This document shows, piece after piece, positions 34,691-46,738 of a stretch of 64,000 nt of DNA. Location: NCBI GenBank assembly GCA_013180625.2, contig SNVD02010085.1, forward strand, positions 124,001-188,000, given 5' to 3'. This stretch comes from Boswellia sacra (lineage: Eukaryota > Streptophyta > Magnoliopsida > Sapindales > Burseraceae). Position 1 is the stretch's first letter; each line of letters begins with the position of its first letter. A program made the translations under genes and the position numbers. A model generated the notes under the pieces. It searched no databases. It saw only the letters and a list, made by a program, of their open reading frames with translations, and was not told where the DNA came from.

Positions 34691-36115
34691 ACATTTGCAC
34701 CATATATAGGACAAGCAACCTCCTCTGCCGCGCGTATCCCTCCATCCTTCAATAAGTCATTGACCCAAGCATCAAAAGTGTCAGCTTGAGTTCCCTATTA
34801 CTTCGTTATCTAGTGTTATCAGCATTTTGCTAAAATTCATAAATGCAAATGCACCCAAAATATTACGCTATACACTCATTTTCTAAATACACTAAAAAAA
34901 TTTAATAAATTAGCGCTTATTCTATCTCATTTTATTGGATACTTTTCATCAACGGTGCTCGAGGCATAAATCTAGCGAGTTGATCAATAATTATAATATT
35001 GAGTTCTTCAGGTAAACATTTTTAACCATTTATTTCATTTTATTATTTAAAATAAAAATGTTGTATTTATTACCATTATACCAGCATTCGCCATGCCATA
35101 GGGATTTGCTTCTCCACATCATTTGTTTTTCTTGTTCTCTTTATCCTTTAATAAAATCATATGTGAAAAAACAAATTACCAACATGATATGAAATGCTAT
35201 GTTTGATCTACCAAAACTTTCAAATGAGGCCAACCTTAGACTAGGTATCATTAGATAATTTGTGTGTAAAAGTTAAGGATTTATATTTAATTTTTCTCGT
35301 TATGATCCATAATTTAATAGGTACGTAAAACTATTTGAAACTAAAATTTTACTCTTAACAATTACTATCCATTTTTAGAGTTACCTTATAATTAAAACTT
35401 TTAAATTATATTGTTACTCAACTTATTTATAATTTCAGAAATATTTTCATTATCTAAAATAAAATCAACAAATATTTAAAAGTCAATTGAATGAAAACTA
35501 CACCCTAAAAATATTTTTAAGAAATAAGTAAACCAAAAAAATTTTAAAAAACAACGTGAGGCATTAATATAGATTTCAAATGCTCTAAATCTCAATTTTC
35601 TATCTCAATTTTGGATCATAATAGAGGTGGAGCTGACATATCAATTCATGTAAGTAGCCAGGTCATACATCTTTTAATTAATCACTTAACATCTCTTTTA
35701 TTTGAATTAATATATAAGTTGTCACCTCAATTAAAATACAAAATTGATCTTTATAATATTACTCCAAATTTTTATAGTCAAACTTTTGAAAAAGATAGTT
35801 AATTCTTATTATACATTTGCGGGAAACAAATAACTTTGTACTAATTCAATATCAAATATTAATATGCATTTACCTTTGTTCGCCCCCCAGAAGCCGTGAC
35901 CAGGTCAGCCACTGAATACGTGGCATCCGGCCCTGGTTTCTTTTCATCTTCTTTGTATTTCTTTTCATCAGCTGTGACCAGCCGTGTCCGCTCTTTCTGT
36001 GGCAATAGCGGCACGTGCTCAGAAGCATCTGCACATGAGGTTTTACTGAATAATTAACAAACTTAATTAGTTAAGTTTATCGGAATTGATTGAGAAGCAA
36101 AATGATGGATCACCT

Positions 36116-36660
36116 TGTTATACACAAGCGGAAGCGATAACCAACAGAACAACCAAATGCACAACCACAACTATGCCAGATAATTGAATATAATAGCGAC
36201 TAAAGAGGCAACCAATTAACCACAACGCAGAAATAGAATACACATCAGGATTTAACGAGGTTCGGTATTAGTACCTACGTCCTCGGGCGCTGCTGAAGAA
36301 ACTTTCCACTATCTTCAAAGAGAATACAAACTTTTGGGCCACAATACAAATACCACAACTATTGGGCCAAACTGTAATTACCCAAATAGTTGGGTCAAAC
36401 TGTAATTGTCCAAACAATTGGATAATACTACAAATACCCAAAATAAAGGGAGAAAAAGCAAATGTTACAAACTTTAAGGTCCTTACTAAAAGGCCCTTAA
36501 ACTATGAGGTCTTATATGTGAGACCTTACAAATATAGGGGGGTGAAGGATATTTCACTTGAGACAATAAAAATTTCTCATATGGCTTCCTTTTATAAGGG
36601 CCATATGACACCCACATTTTGCTCTCAACCGATGTGGGATATGAGCCAACAAAACTAACA
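36116..36660 (-). repeat. 3' LTR of the deleted Copia element (545 bp)
   Basis: On the minus strand it starts TGTTAGTTTTGTTGGC right after the polypurine tract and ends GTATAACA at the target duplication. The termini TGTTA...TAACA are perfectly inverted. A TATA-like cttataaaaggaagcc lies near the start (about 36,586-36,600). Confidence 0.88.
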
Positions 36661-37249
36661 AATCTCCACCTTGGCGAATATGCCAACCCACCACCAAACT
36701 CTTCTTTTTCCCATATTCTCTATCACAACTGCAACGCCTCCAAATGCGCCCAATGGCGCAGTCAAACAGGCACAATGTTGATCAAGTCCAAACAATGACT
36801 GAACTTGATCGCTGTCACAACCTTAGTCAACATATCTGCGGGATTCTCGGCAGTCTTAATCTTCTGAAGTAAGATTCTTCCTTCATCAATGATTTCCCGC
36901 ACAAAATGATACCGAACATCAATATGCTTCGTACGAACATGGAACACTGGATTCTTCACTTAGTGGACAGCACTCTGACTGTCAGAATAAAGAGTAATCT
37001 TCTTCTGCCCAATTCCCAATTCATCCAGCAATCCCTGTAACCAAATAGCTTCCTTCACAGCCTCTGTCATAGCCATATACTCTGCCTCCGTAGTAGACAA
37101 AGCCACTGTAGACTGTAAAGTAGACTTCCAACTCACTGGTGCTCTTGCAAGAGTAAACACATAACCGGTTGTCGACCGACGTTTATCCAAATCACCAGCA
37201 TAATCTGAATCAACATAACCAATAGCATACTGACCACATGTATCCACTA

Positions 37250-38780
37250 CGTGAAAAATGACTTTCTGCGACGAAATTTTTCGTCGCAAAAAGTTAAAAT
37301 TTCGTCGCAATAAGTTTTTGCGACAAAAATAAATTCGTCGCGCTCTAGTCGCAATATGTGAGTCGCAATAGGTTTTTTTGCGACGATTCTGGAATTCCTC
37401 GCAAAAAGTCTTTTTGCGACAAAATTTTTCTCGCAAAAAGTGGTATTCTGCGACAAATATTTCGTCACAAAAAAGATCACATAACGTCAACTTTTTGCGA
37501 CAAAATAAAAATTGTCGCAAAAGAGTATATTTTGCGACGAATTCCAATATTGTCGCAAATTGTTAGAAAACAACTCATTTTTTAATAAAATTATTTTAGT
37601 TAAAAAAGTTTATTGCGACCAATTTTTTCTCGCTAAATACTACCTTTAGCGACAAAAAATTCGTCGCAATAAATTTTTAACAAAAAAATTGATTATTTTT
37701 TAAGAATTTACAGATTTTATTTTTTAATTAGTTATAAATTTTAGAATAAATGACATGTCTCATTACACAACTTAATTCTTTATATTAATAATTTTATTAA
37801 TTAACAACAAATTACCAAAAATTTATCACAATATATTTTTACAATATATCAACCTTTGTACATAGCAAAATTAAAAAAAAAATACAAAAAAGAGAAAGAA
37901 AAATACAAAACTTCATCCTCCAAAAATTCTTTTGTTGTTGACTTTGTATGAATCCTCAAATCTTCAAGTACAACCCATCTTCAAAAATACCTATTAAAAA
38001 CAAAAAAATAAAAATAAAATGTTAAGTAAAAATTAAAGCATAAAAAATGAGTTTATGAAAAAAACAATGTTGAAGAAGCAAAGAATTTGATAATGTTGAG
38101 AATGTTGAGTTGTATTCCATCTTCAAAAATACCTATCAAATAAAAGACAATAATATCAATCAAATATTAAAATAAATAAAAATATATTAAACTATTAAAG
38201 AAAATATATTATAACACAAAAGTAAAAGAAAGAGTAAAAGTATTTACCAAATGTTGGGAAAAGAAAAGGAGTAGAGAATTGGAAGTGATAGAAGAAAATG
38301 AAACAATCCAAAATTAACCCATGTATATATAATAAAAGTTGGATATTTTGCGACAAAATTTTAACCTTTAGCGACGAAAATTTTGTTGCGAAATAGTTTT
38401 TAAAATTATGAAAAAAATCAAAGCGGGAAAAAGTTCGCCAAAAATTTTTTTTTGCGACAAAATTTTGATATTTTGCGACAAAATTTTCGTCGAGAAAGAG
38501 TTTCAAAATTTTGAAATTTCAAGAGCGGGAAAAAGTCCGCCCAAATTTCATTTTGCGACAAAAATTTTGATCTTTAGCGACAAATTTTTCGTCGCTAAAG
38601 AACTTGAAATTTTCAAAATTCTCAAGCGGGAATAAGTCCGCCTAAATTTTATTTCTTGCGACGAATATAAATTCGTATTTCGTCGCAAAAAACCTCATTT
38701 TGCAATGAAATTAAATCATCGCAAAACATCATATATTGCGACAAAATATTAATCTTTTTGCGACGAAAATTTCCTCACTA
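37250..38780. repeat. Left subterminal TTGCGACGAAA array of the CACTA element
   Basis: Many direct and inverted copies of tttttgcgacgaaa / tttcgtcgcaaaa and related ttttagcgacgaaa lie here, with a dense part at 37,255-37,670 and another at 38,340-38,780 in which agcgggaaaaagt(t/c)cgcc recurs about three times. Palindromic motifs let strong hairpins form in single-stranded DNA or RNA. Confidence 0.85.
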
Positions 38781-40558
38781 AAAATCTTAAAAAAAATGTT
38801 AAAGACTCTTTTATTTGTCATAAAAAGTATACAAATGTGAAAATTATAATAAAAAACTAAGAAGATTTTGAAATTAATCATACTTGGACTTTGATAATTA
38901 TAAATTTATTTAGTAATTAAATAAATTTATCCAACATAATTAAATTTATTTAATATTAGGTTAAACCATACTTAGACTTGGATAATTATAAGTTTATTTA
39001 TTAATTAAATTTTCATCCATAATTAAATTTATATAATATTGGATTGGTATTAAATAATTTGATGATAAATTAATAAATAATATAACAACCATATACAATA
39101 GAAATATAAAACATTATATGGTATTTAATTATTTTTTATTGAGTATTAAAATGTTAATAAAATATGTACAACAACTCAAGAATTATTTAACAAGTGTAAA
39201 CAATAGTTAGACATTTATACATATGTCATAGTTGTTATATGAGCAATTACAAAAAAAAAGTTTCTTTAGTGATCAATAAATAATTAATTATTGATATTAT
39301 AATCATATATGTAACAAAAAGATTCTATTCATTTTAGCTATAATTTATTTTAATTATCTATTTCTTTTAAAAACACTAAAAATATGTTTTACAAATTTAA
39401 AAAATTAATTTGTGATGGAGATAATTTAATTATTAACATATAAACGTATGTCATAATTGTCATATGTATTAAAGTGTTAACAAAATACACACAAGTCAAC
39501 TATCATTAATAAATGTATAATACTTAAACATCTATACATATGACATAATTGTCATGTGCGAGTTATTGAAAAATAGTTTTTAATACTTTAATAAATAAAT
39601 AATCAAATATTCATATTATAATTATTATGTAACAAATGCATTTACTTTCAGTGAATATTTTTTATTATTTATTCATTTTACAAATGCTAACAATTAATAT
39701 TTAAAATATCTTGACAAATGCAAACCATAAGTTTGTAATAGTTGTAATTTAATAATTGAATATCTATATATGTCATATTTGTTATTATAAGAAATTGAAA
39801 ATAAGCTTTTCTAATTTGATTAGTAAATGATTACTTATTCATATTATAATTATATAAAAATGTAACAAAATTGCATTTATTTTCAAGTATAGAATGCCTT
39901 TAAATTAATTATCCATTTTTTTATAAAAATAACAATTATTAAAAATATTTTTTACAATTATAAAAAATATTTTTTTTCATATAAGTAATTTAATTATTAG
40001 ACATATATACATATACATATGTTACAAGTATCATATGCATTACGAATTAAAAATTAGGTTTTGCCATTTACCAGTAAATGATTAATTATTCATATAGTAA
40101 TCAATATGTAACAAATGGTTTATTTTTTGTTATAGAGTTCATTTTAATTATTTATCTCCCTTAAAATAAACTCTAACAATTGTTTAAAATATCTCAACAA
40201 TTTACTCAAAGCTATACGATAAAAATTAAAAGTCTAAGAGAAATATATTGTCTAAATTAATACACTTTATAACAAAAAAATAAAAAACATAATTATAGGC
40301 AACATTACATGATTATTAATTATTTATTTATTTATGTTTATTTGACATATAATTAAACGTTGAAAAATAAATTAGATTTTTAGAAGTTGGATTTTTTTTC
40401 CAATCTCATTTTCATCAATTAAAAATTAGTCATGGTAATAAGTTTATCATAATTGTAATTTAGCAGTTAGACATATATAAATCACACATAAGTTAGATTA
40501 TATATAAATAATTAGCAATAAATTTTATGCTTGATTATTAGATTATTAACGATTCATA

Positions 40559-40615
40559 TCACACACACACACGCACACACACACATACACACACACACAC
40601 ACATATATATAGAGA
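40559..40615. repeat. (AC)n / (AT)n microsatellite
   Basis: A compound run of CA dinucleotides with single interruptions, followed by a short AT run and agagag, inside the CACTA interior. Confidence 0.9.
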
Positions 40616-40924
40616 GTTTATTTTAATTATTTATCTCTTTTACAAACACTAAATTTAGAATATCTTAATAGTTTTTCACATTTAAAAGCATGAATGGAAT
40701 CACAAATGGTCTTTTTTTTTAATAAAAATTTGTATGAATATCCAAATGACCTTACTATATTTAAAAATTGTCAATTTATATAAAATCAAATTAGATTTTT
40801 AATACTTTCTTTATTCTTTTTTTTTTGTCATTTTTTAAACAAAGACTTATATATTAGACGAACCACGAACAAAGAGAAGAAAGCAAAAGAGGAAAGTTAT
40901 TAAGTTTTAATTTTAAAAAAATAA

Positions 40925-42190
40925 CTTTTTGCGAGGAATATTTTCTCGCAAAAGGCCATATTTTGCGAGGAATACATATTTTCGTCACAAAATGTCCAGT
41001 ATTGTCACGTGTTCATAATAAGTTAGACAGGCTTTTCGCGAGAAATTTTTTTTCGCAAAAGGTTAACTTTTTTGCGAGGAATTTATTGTCGCAAAAGATC
41101 ACATTTCGCGACGAATCAAATTTTCGTCGCAAAATATCCAATATTGTCAAGTGCATAATAAATTAGAATGGCTTTTTGCGAGGAATTTTTTGTCGCAAAA
41201 TGTGACTTTTTAGAAAATTTTCGTCGCAAAATATGACTTTTTGCGAGGAAAATTTTCTCGCAAAAAGTCACATTTTGCGTGGAATCTCGTTTTTGTCGCA
41301 AAATGTCCAGTATTGCCACGTAAGCATGGTAAAATAAAATGACTTTTCGCGAGGAATTTTTTGTCGCAAAATGTCTATTTTTTGCGACAAAAAATTCCTC
41401 GCGAAAGGTCACATTTTGCGAGGAATCACGTTTTTGTCGCAAAATGTCCAGTATTGCCATGTAAGCATGGTAAATTAAAATGGCTTTTCGCGAGGAATTT
41501 TTTGTCGCAAATTTTTTTTTCGCAAAAAATAGACCTTTTGCGACAAAAAATTCCTCACGAAAGGTCACATTTTGCGAGGAATCAGTTTTTGTCGCAAAAT
41601 GTCCAGTATTGCCACGTGTGCATGGTAAATTAAAATATCTTTTGGCGAGGAATTTTTTGTCGCAAAAAATAGATTTTTTGTCGCAAAAAATAGATTTTTT
41701 GCGAGGAAATTTTCCTCGCAAAAGGTCACATTTTGCGAGGAATTATTTTTTCGTCGCAAAATGTCAAGTATTGCCATATATGCATGGTAAATTAGAATGG
41801 CCTTTAGTGAGGAATTTTTTGTCGCAAAAGTTCTTTTTTTCGCGAGAAACATAATTTTGTCGCAAAAAATGTTCATGTTGCTATAAAATTTTTGTCACAA
41901 AATGCCGTCTGTGTGTGATATACGTTTTGCGATGAAAAATTTGTCGCAATAGGTTTATTTCGTCGCAAAAAAAACTTCCCTAATTAGTCACTCGAGTTTT
42001 TAGCGAGGAAATGAATATTCGTCGCTAAAGGTTTTATTTTGCGACGAAAAATTCCTCGCAAAATATCTTTTTTTTTTGAAATGCTACCTTTTGTGACGAA
42101 ATAATAATTTCGTCGCAAAAGGCCGCTTTTTGCGACGAATTTTATTTCGTCGCAAAAAATTTTGTCGCAAAAAACTGTTTTTCTTGTAGT
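40925..42190. repeat. Right subterminal array of the CACTA element, ~140-170 bp tandem units
   Basis: The marker tccagtattgccacgt..gcatggtaaattaaaatggc occurs at about 40,995, 41,137, 41,307, 41,447, 41,601 and 41,763. Each copy is followed by ttttgcgaggaattttttgtcgcaaaa-type palindromes. Open frames crossing it are by-products of the repeats. Confidence 0.88.
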
Positions 42191-44594
42191 GATCATCTCT
42201 CTCAAAGACTAAGCCAACATCCACGATTTTCAATAAATACCGTAGAATCCATTTCACTGCTTGCCAATGTCCTTTACCAGGATCATGCATATACCTGCTC
42301 ACAACTCCAACTGCATGTGAAATGTCGGGTCTCGTACACACCATAGCATACATCAGGCTACCAACTGCATTAGCATACGAAACTCGAGACATATACTCTC
42401 GTTCCTCATCTGTACTAGGAGATAAAGATGCACTGAGCTTCATATGAGGAGCAAGTGGGGTACTTACAGGTTTTAGACTGCTCTGTAATGCCAAACCGTT
42501 GTAATACCTTCTTCAGATACTGCTTCTGAGTCAAACAAATCTTGCTTCTCCCTCTATCTCTGCTAATCTCCATGCCAAGAATCTTCTTAGCTTCACCCAA
42601 ATCTTTCATCTCAAACTCTCGATTCAACTGAGTCTTCAACTTTACAATTTCTTCAACATTCGTCGAAGCTATCAACATGTCATCAACATACAAGAGTAGA
42701 TAAATGAAAGAACCATCAATAGCCTCCGAAAATACACACAATTATCAAATTTGCTTCTTGTGTACCTCTGACCCATCATAAACCGATCAAATCGCTTATA
42801 CCACTGTCTGGGAGATTGCTTCAAACCATAAAGCGATCTTTTCAGTTTGCAAACCAAATTTTCCTTACCAGCAACTTTGAATCCCTCTGGCTGAGTCATA
42901 TAGATTTCTCTTCCAAGTCACCATGTAAAAATGCAGTTTTTACATCAAGTTGAACTAGTTCCATATTCATCTGAGCTACCAAGGCCAACAAAATTCTAAT
43001 GGAAGAATGTTTCACAACTGGAGAAAATACCTCATTGTAGTCAATTCCTTCCCTCTGAGCGTAGCCTTTAGCCACCAACCTTGCCTTGTAGCGGACGTCA
43101 TTCTTGTCAGGAAATCCATCTTTCTTTGCATATACCCATTTGCACCTAATTGCCTTTTTACCCTTCGGTAGTTGAGCTAGCTCCCAAGTTTCATTCTTCT
43201 GAAGAGACTGCATCTCTTCACTCATAGCTGTCTTCCACTGATCAACTTCAGAACATCTGACTGCCTCTCTATAAGTGGAAGGAACATCAACATCTACAAT
43301 TGGAAGTGCATAGGCCACCATATCAGCAAATCGAGCAGGTCTGCGAATCTCACGTCTTGGCCTATTAATTGCAATAGATTCTTGTTGCTGTTGAGGTTCC
43401 TGAGTAGAACCCTCACCATCATCTCCCAAATCCTCCTCTGTCACAGGAGTATCAACATCTGTCTCAACAGATCTAACTGGGTTCAATGTCATCGTTTCAA
43501 ACTCCACCTGCTGCTGAGTATGCTCCACCTGCTGTGGAGTACCATTCACCTTTGTCTGGTTTTCTGATTTCTTTAACATTGAAGACTCATCAAATGTCAC
43601 ATCTCGACTGGATACAATCTTCCTCGAACTAGGACACCATAGACGATATCCTTTTACTCTTGAAGCAAATCCCAAGAAAATCGCTTTCTTGGCTCTAGGA
43701 TCCAGCTTAGATTCTTTCACATGATAATATGCAGGAGAACCAAAAACATGTAAAGAATCATAATCAGAAACAGGTTGTCCAGACCATACCTCCAATGGAG
43801 TTCTATCACCAATAGCAGCTGAAGGTAGACGATTAATGAGATGACATGCATAAGTCACAGCCTCAGCCCAAAATTCCTTGCCTAACCCAGCATTGGACAA
43901 CATACACCGAACTTTCTCCAGCAATGTCCGGTTCATGCGTTCTGCCACCCCATTCTGCTGCGGTGTACCTCTAACAGTAAAACGACGTACAATACCTTCA
44001 TCTTGACACAATTTCAAAACTGATCACTACAATACTCACCACCATTATCTGTTCTGAGATGCTTGATCTTCTTGCCAGTTTGTGTCTCAATCATCTTTTT
44101 CCATTTAAGGAAAGTACGAAGTACATCATCTTTTGATTTCAAACAGTACACCCAAGTTCTTCTGGAAAAGTCATCCACAAAAGTAACACACCTGATAAAA
44201 CCGATTGATGTTCATCTTCGAAAACAGAAGCTGCTCCCCCCAACTTTCCCTGAAGTGTAAAACACAGAAAAAAAGTATCGAAGTAATCGGGTCCAATTCC
44301 AAGTAAAATAATCTGATTCCAAAACCGAAATACGTAAAATGAGAAAAGGAAACATATTTTGTCGTTAATTTTAGGCTCTCATTAATGTACCTCTTTCTGG
44401 CGATTCAGAGCAGCGACTTGGACCTTGGCTCTGAATCGAAACCTTAGATTTGGATTTCAGAGCTGTTCCTGATACACTTTTGGTTTCTCTCCAGGATTCT
44501 CACCTGAATAGCTCTCCATGGGCTCTAACTTCTTTTTACTCTCTTTTTTTTTTTTTTTAATTATATTTCTTTAAGATAAAGAAGCCTTATTGTT

Positions 44595-44730
44595 GAAAGT
44601 TCCCTACTGTCTATATAGGCAAATACCGTGTGAGAAGGGGAAGAAACTACCAAGAAAGGCCCAAGTTCCGCACTGTTTATGCAGGCAAACACCGTGTGAT
44701 AAGGAGAAGAAACTACCAAGAAAGGCCTGT
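44595..44730 (-). promoter_or_regulatory. Promoter of copy B: TATA box and duplicated 65-bp block
   Basis: On the minus strand TATATAG (44,612-44,617) lies 93 bp before the ATG of exon 1 (44,519). The block agttcc.cactgt.tat..aggcaaa.accgtgtga.aagg.gaagaaactaccaagaaaggcc is present twice in tandem (about 44,598-44,662 and 44,667-44,729); the distal copy has lost the TATA (tatgca). A single related copy with TATATAAA lies before copy C (46,816-46,823). Conservation between the two copies supports a promoter role. Confidence 0.6.
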
Positions 44731-45529
44731 GGTTCTCGCTGACCATCCCCCCGTTGACAATGGTTAGTCAAAGGTTGCTTATTTTAATTGGAAGAATTTT
44801 AAGTTTTAGTTGCAACATATTCATATTTTAAATCTATTGAAAATCATTCGGTAAATGCGATTGACTTTGCAATCCAAAATCTTAAGACAAAAAGCAATAT
44901 AAGAAACCAAATAACTTCTCCAATCCACTTTATTATTTTTTTTTTTTAAAGAAAAAATTCCCACGATTTAAACATTAGTTTCTTTTACCTTTTTCTATTT
45001 TTATTAAATGGCCATTCACTAAAAATAGGGACATAATTGATACTTTCAAAATAAGAGGGGTAATCCCAATTTTTGTTTTTGATAAGGATATATAATCGGG
45101 TCATTAATTTTTATTTTTATATTGTGTCAAAAATAGAGGTGGTCAAATATTTATCCTGGATGATGACAAAAAAATGCAAAACAAAAATTGTATCCAGTTG
45201 CCATTTCTTGGAACATGATGGTGATACACACATGTGAGTGTTGTCCAATGGGGCGTTGGTGAAAGACCTTTTTTTTTTCTGCTTGTCTTTGACTCTTCCT
45301 GTATTTCTTTGGCTAATCTGATTCTTCCCCATGTTGTTTCAAGAAAACCAATTTATCCCCTTTAGTTCTGAACCTTACTATCCCTCACCTGACATTCCTG
45401 AGGTTTAGCCAGGCTATCTAACATTAATTTAAATTTAATTAAAGATTTCTAGACTATTAGATTAGTCCTTATATTTCAATCAAAAAACTAGTTTCAAAAA
45501 CCTCTAGATTTAATTTATTAATCCAAACA
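44731..45529. other. Upstream region of copy B, non-coding
   Basis: 44,780-45,080 aligns with 46,975-47,280 upstream of copy C (...aaaatcatt.gg.aaat..gattga.., ...ttaaatggccatt..., attgatacttt.aaa), so the duplicated unit included about 0.5 kb of upstream sequence. 45,080-45,529 has no supported feature. Confidence 0.5.
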
Positions 45530-46738
45530 GAGCCTTGCTCTGTTCTCTGCTTGGGTGAATGAATTCACAGCCATATTGGAGAAATTGGGCTTCTAAATCG
45601 AGTCAAGTACCTTCAACAGCGCAATCACCACTTTTGGCTCTAATATTGGCAGAATTGTTACTAAATTTATTACTTAGTTAATATAAAGTTTCTAAGCTCT
45701 ACCAAGCTGATTTTCGATAACAACTTCGAGTGGGACAATAATTAATCCATGTAAAAGTCTCCTCTATTCGGAGAACAGATGAACTGCATTCATGTACTTA
45801 GGTATCCCGCAACCGATGGTGTTGGCTGGCTTGACGATCAGGGAGTTTGATATGACAGTCTCGATCCAGTGCCTAAGTGGATCACCGAGGCATTCATGGT
45901 CTTGGATCGAACCCTTCTTGGAGGATCATTGGAAACTTTGATGGCTTGATCAGAAAGCACCCTCTCAATAGCTCTAGGCTTGCCAGATACCGAAGAATTA
46001 GATGTAACATTAATCGGAGGACCTCTTGGTGATGAATTATTGTCCGTTTGGCCTCGCGAACCTCTATTCTGGGATAGCAAACACGAGAAAAATTATAGCG
46101 AAGACTAGTGGAACAAATAACTGATGGAATATTAGGACTCTTGACACCTGAAACGGCCAGAATAAAGTTAATGAATGTTCTTATCAACTGGACCGTGGAG
46201 AAGACTTATCAGGTGGTGGTGGTGGTTTGGGCTTTGCTACTACTAGACGTTTGTATGGCAATAATGGCTCGCTTTATGAGTCGCTTGATGACACATCTGC
46301 AGATATGCCACGAGGGTTAGTGACAAATAAAAATAACCGTATGTTAAATTGGGAAGAAAGATGATGGATCACCTGATGAAACCAATTGGTATTCATCTTC
46401 GGAGATTGGCCCAACTGCTCTCTCCAACTTTTCTTGTAGTGTAATTCAACCCACCAAAAAAAAAAAAAAAAAAAAGCTCAATATTGTATTTCTATATATA
46501 TGGCTAATTAATATTCCCATAATCGAAGCAACATCAGAGAAGACCGAAAGGAAGTTCGTTATGGACGGATCTGTTTCTGGCGATTCAGCTGAGCAGCCTC
46601 TTCATTGGAGGGGACGTTGGTTCTTAATCGAAACCTTAGGTTCGGATTTCCGAACCTTGACGTTACCCTTCCAATCGTATTGGTCCGAACGTGATAAGCT
46701 TCCTCCTCTCCAATATTCTCATCCGAATACCCCTCCAT
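45530..46738 (-). pseudogene. Copy C of the membrane-protein family, internally deleted
   Basis: Exon 1 (46,571-46,738) begins MEGYSDENIGEEEAYHVRTN and contains NPNLRFRLRTNV; its donor GT is changed to AT. Exon 2 (~46,378-46,433) reads KLERAVGPISEDEYQLVSSG but is one base shorter after the acceptor than its relatives. Exon 3 (from ~46,305) has stops and runs directly into the third membrane helix of exon 4 (TFINFILAVSGV), so helices 1-2 and an intron were deleted. The tail exon (about 45,838-46,080) and last exon (45,540-45,640) follow. The order matches the intact gene, and the copy is clearly dead. Confidence 0.75.

Larger units (their letters stand above)
37245..42191. mobile_element. Non-autonomous CACTA transposon, TSD atc
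   Basis: It begins CACTACGTGAAAAATGAC (37,245) and ends ...CTGTTTTTCTTGTAGTG (42,191), the diagnostic CACTA termini. A 3-bp duplication atc flanks it (37,242-37,244 and 42,192-42,194). Removing it plus one atc restores the Copia frame ...FERDDTCGQYA.... Both subterminal kilobases are filled with TTTCGTCGCAAA palindromic motifs, the usual transposase-binding arrangement in this superfamily. The interior (38.8-40.9 kb) is AT-rich, with no transposase-like frame. Confidence 0.93.
36116..44188 (-). mobile_element. 5'-deleted Copia retrotransposon inserted at a splice donor, TSD cacct
   Basis: The target duplication cacct is at 36,111-36,115 and 44,189-44,193. Joining the flanks restores ggatcacctgataaaacc, as in intact family members. 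The element lies on the minus strand. The 3' LTR (36,116-36,660, TGTTAG...TAACA) and polypurine tract (ccaaggtggagat, 36,661-36,673) are present. The other end is internal integrase sequence beginning TGTTAC, so 5' LTR, gag, protease and the integrase N-terminus are gone. A CACTA element (37,245-42,191) interrupts its RT/RNase H region. The simplest reading is a deletion between TGTTA at the start of the 5' LTR and TGTTA in integrase. Confidence 0.88.
36762..44188 (-). pseudogene. Copia pol remnant: integrase, reverse transcriptase, RNase H
   Basis: Minus-strand order: integrase core start VTFVDDFSRRTWVY (to 44,188), TDNGGEY (~44,040), a frameshift near 44,017, then [15 protein letters not shown] and the integrase C-terminal part ([17 protein letters not shown]). 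RT follows ([14 protein letters not shown]..., [15 protein letters not shown]), with frame breaks at ~42,896 and ~42,740, LLLYVDDMLIAS at the catalytic site, then GSLMYAMVCTRPDISHAVGV. RNase H resumes at 37,244 beyond the CACTA insertion ([29 protein letters not shown]) and ends with HIDVRYHFVREI at 36,915-36,762. Frameshifts and stops make it non-functional. It acts as host of the CACTA element. Confidence 0.9.
32209..44519 (-). pseudogene. Copy B of the four-helix membrane-protein family, split by a Copia element
   Basis: Exons on the minus strand: 1 (44,391-44,519, MESYSGENPGEKPKVYQEQL, then an in-frame TGA, then NPNLRFRFRAKV); 2 (44,192-44,249, GKLGGAASVFEDEHQSVLSG); 3 (35,874-36,028, DASEHVPLLPQKERTRL...); 4 (32,897-33,414, starts IKRQEEPAEF); 5 (from ~32,775, DNVSCEPQADGQEICDEQA); 6 (32,209-32,361, EQVVGCDEIEAGGQEF...AEDS and stop). 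Exon 4 has four predicted membrane helices (FIVLEATSFILDVIG; FLLPSFLLSILGFALTIYG; VQLIVTFIHFILAVLGV; AFPLVLLAISILHF). A frameshift near 33,058 breaks it. Intron borders and phases match the intact gene at 49,302-59,681. Exons 2 and 3 are separated by the 8.07-kb Copia. Its function is unknown. Confidence 0.75.

Noticed and set aside
34453..34752. A 99-codon minus-strand frame through the GC-rich repeat
   Set aside because: No domain was recognised, and a competing frame reads a Ser/Pro/Thr-rich tail; there is not enough to call a gene.
41116..41876. Long overlapping open frames on both strands with repeated Phe/Ala/Thr/Lys patterns
   Set aside because: They are created by the palindromic tttcgtcgcaaa repeats of the CACTA subterminal array; all reading directions look alike and no domain is present.
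37250..42190. CRISPR-like appearance of regularly spaced palindromic repeats
   Set aside because: The repeats are degenerate, spacers are related to each other, and the array lies inside a CACTA element in plant DNA.
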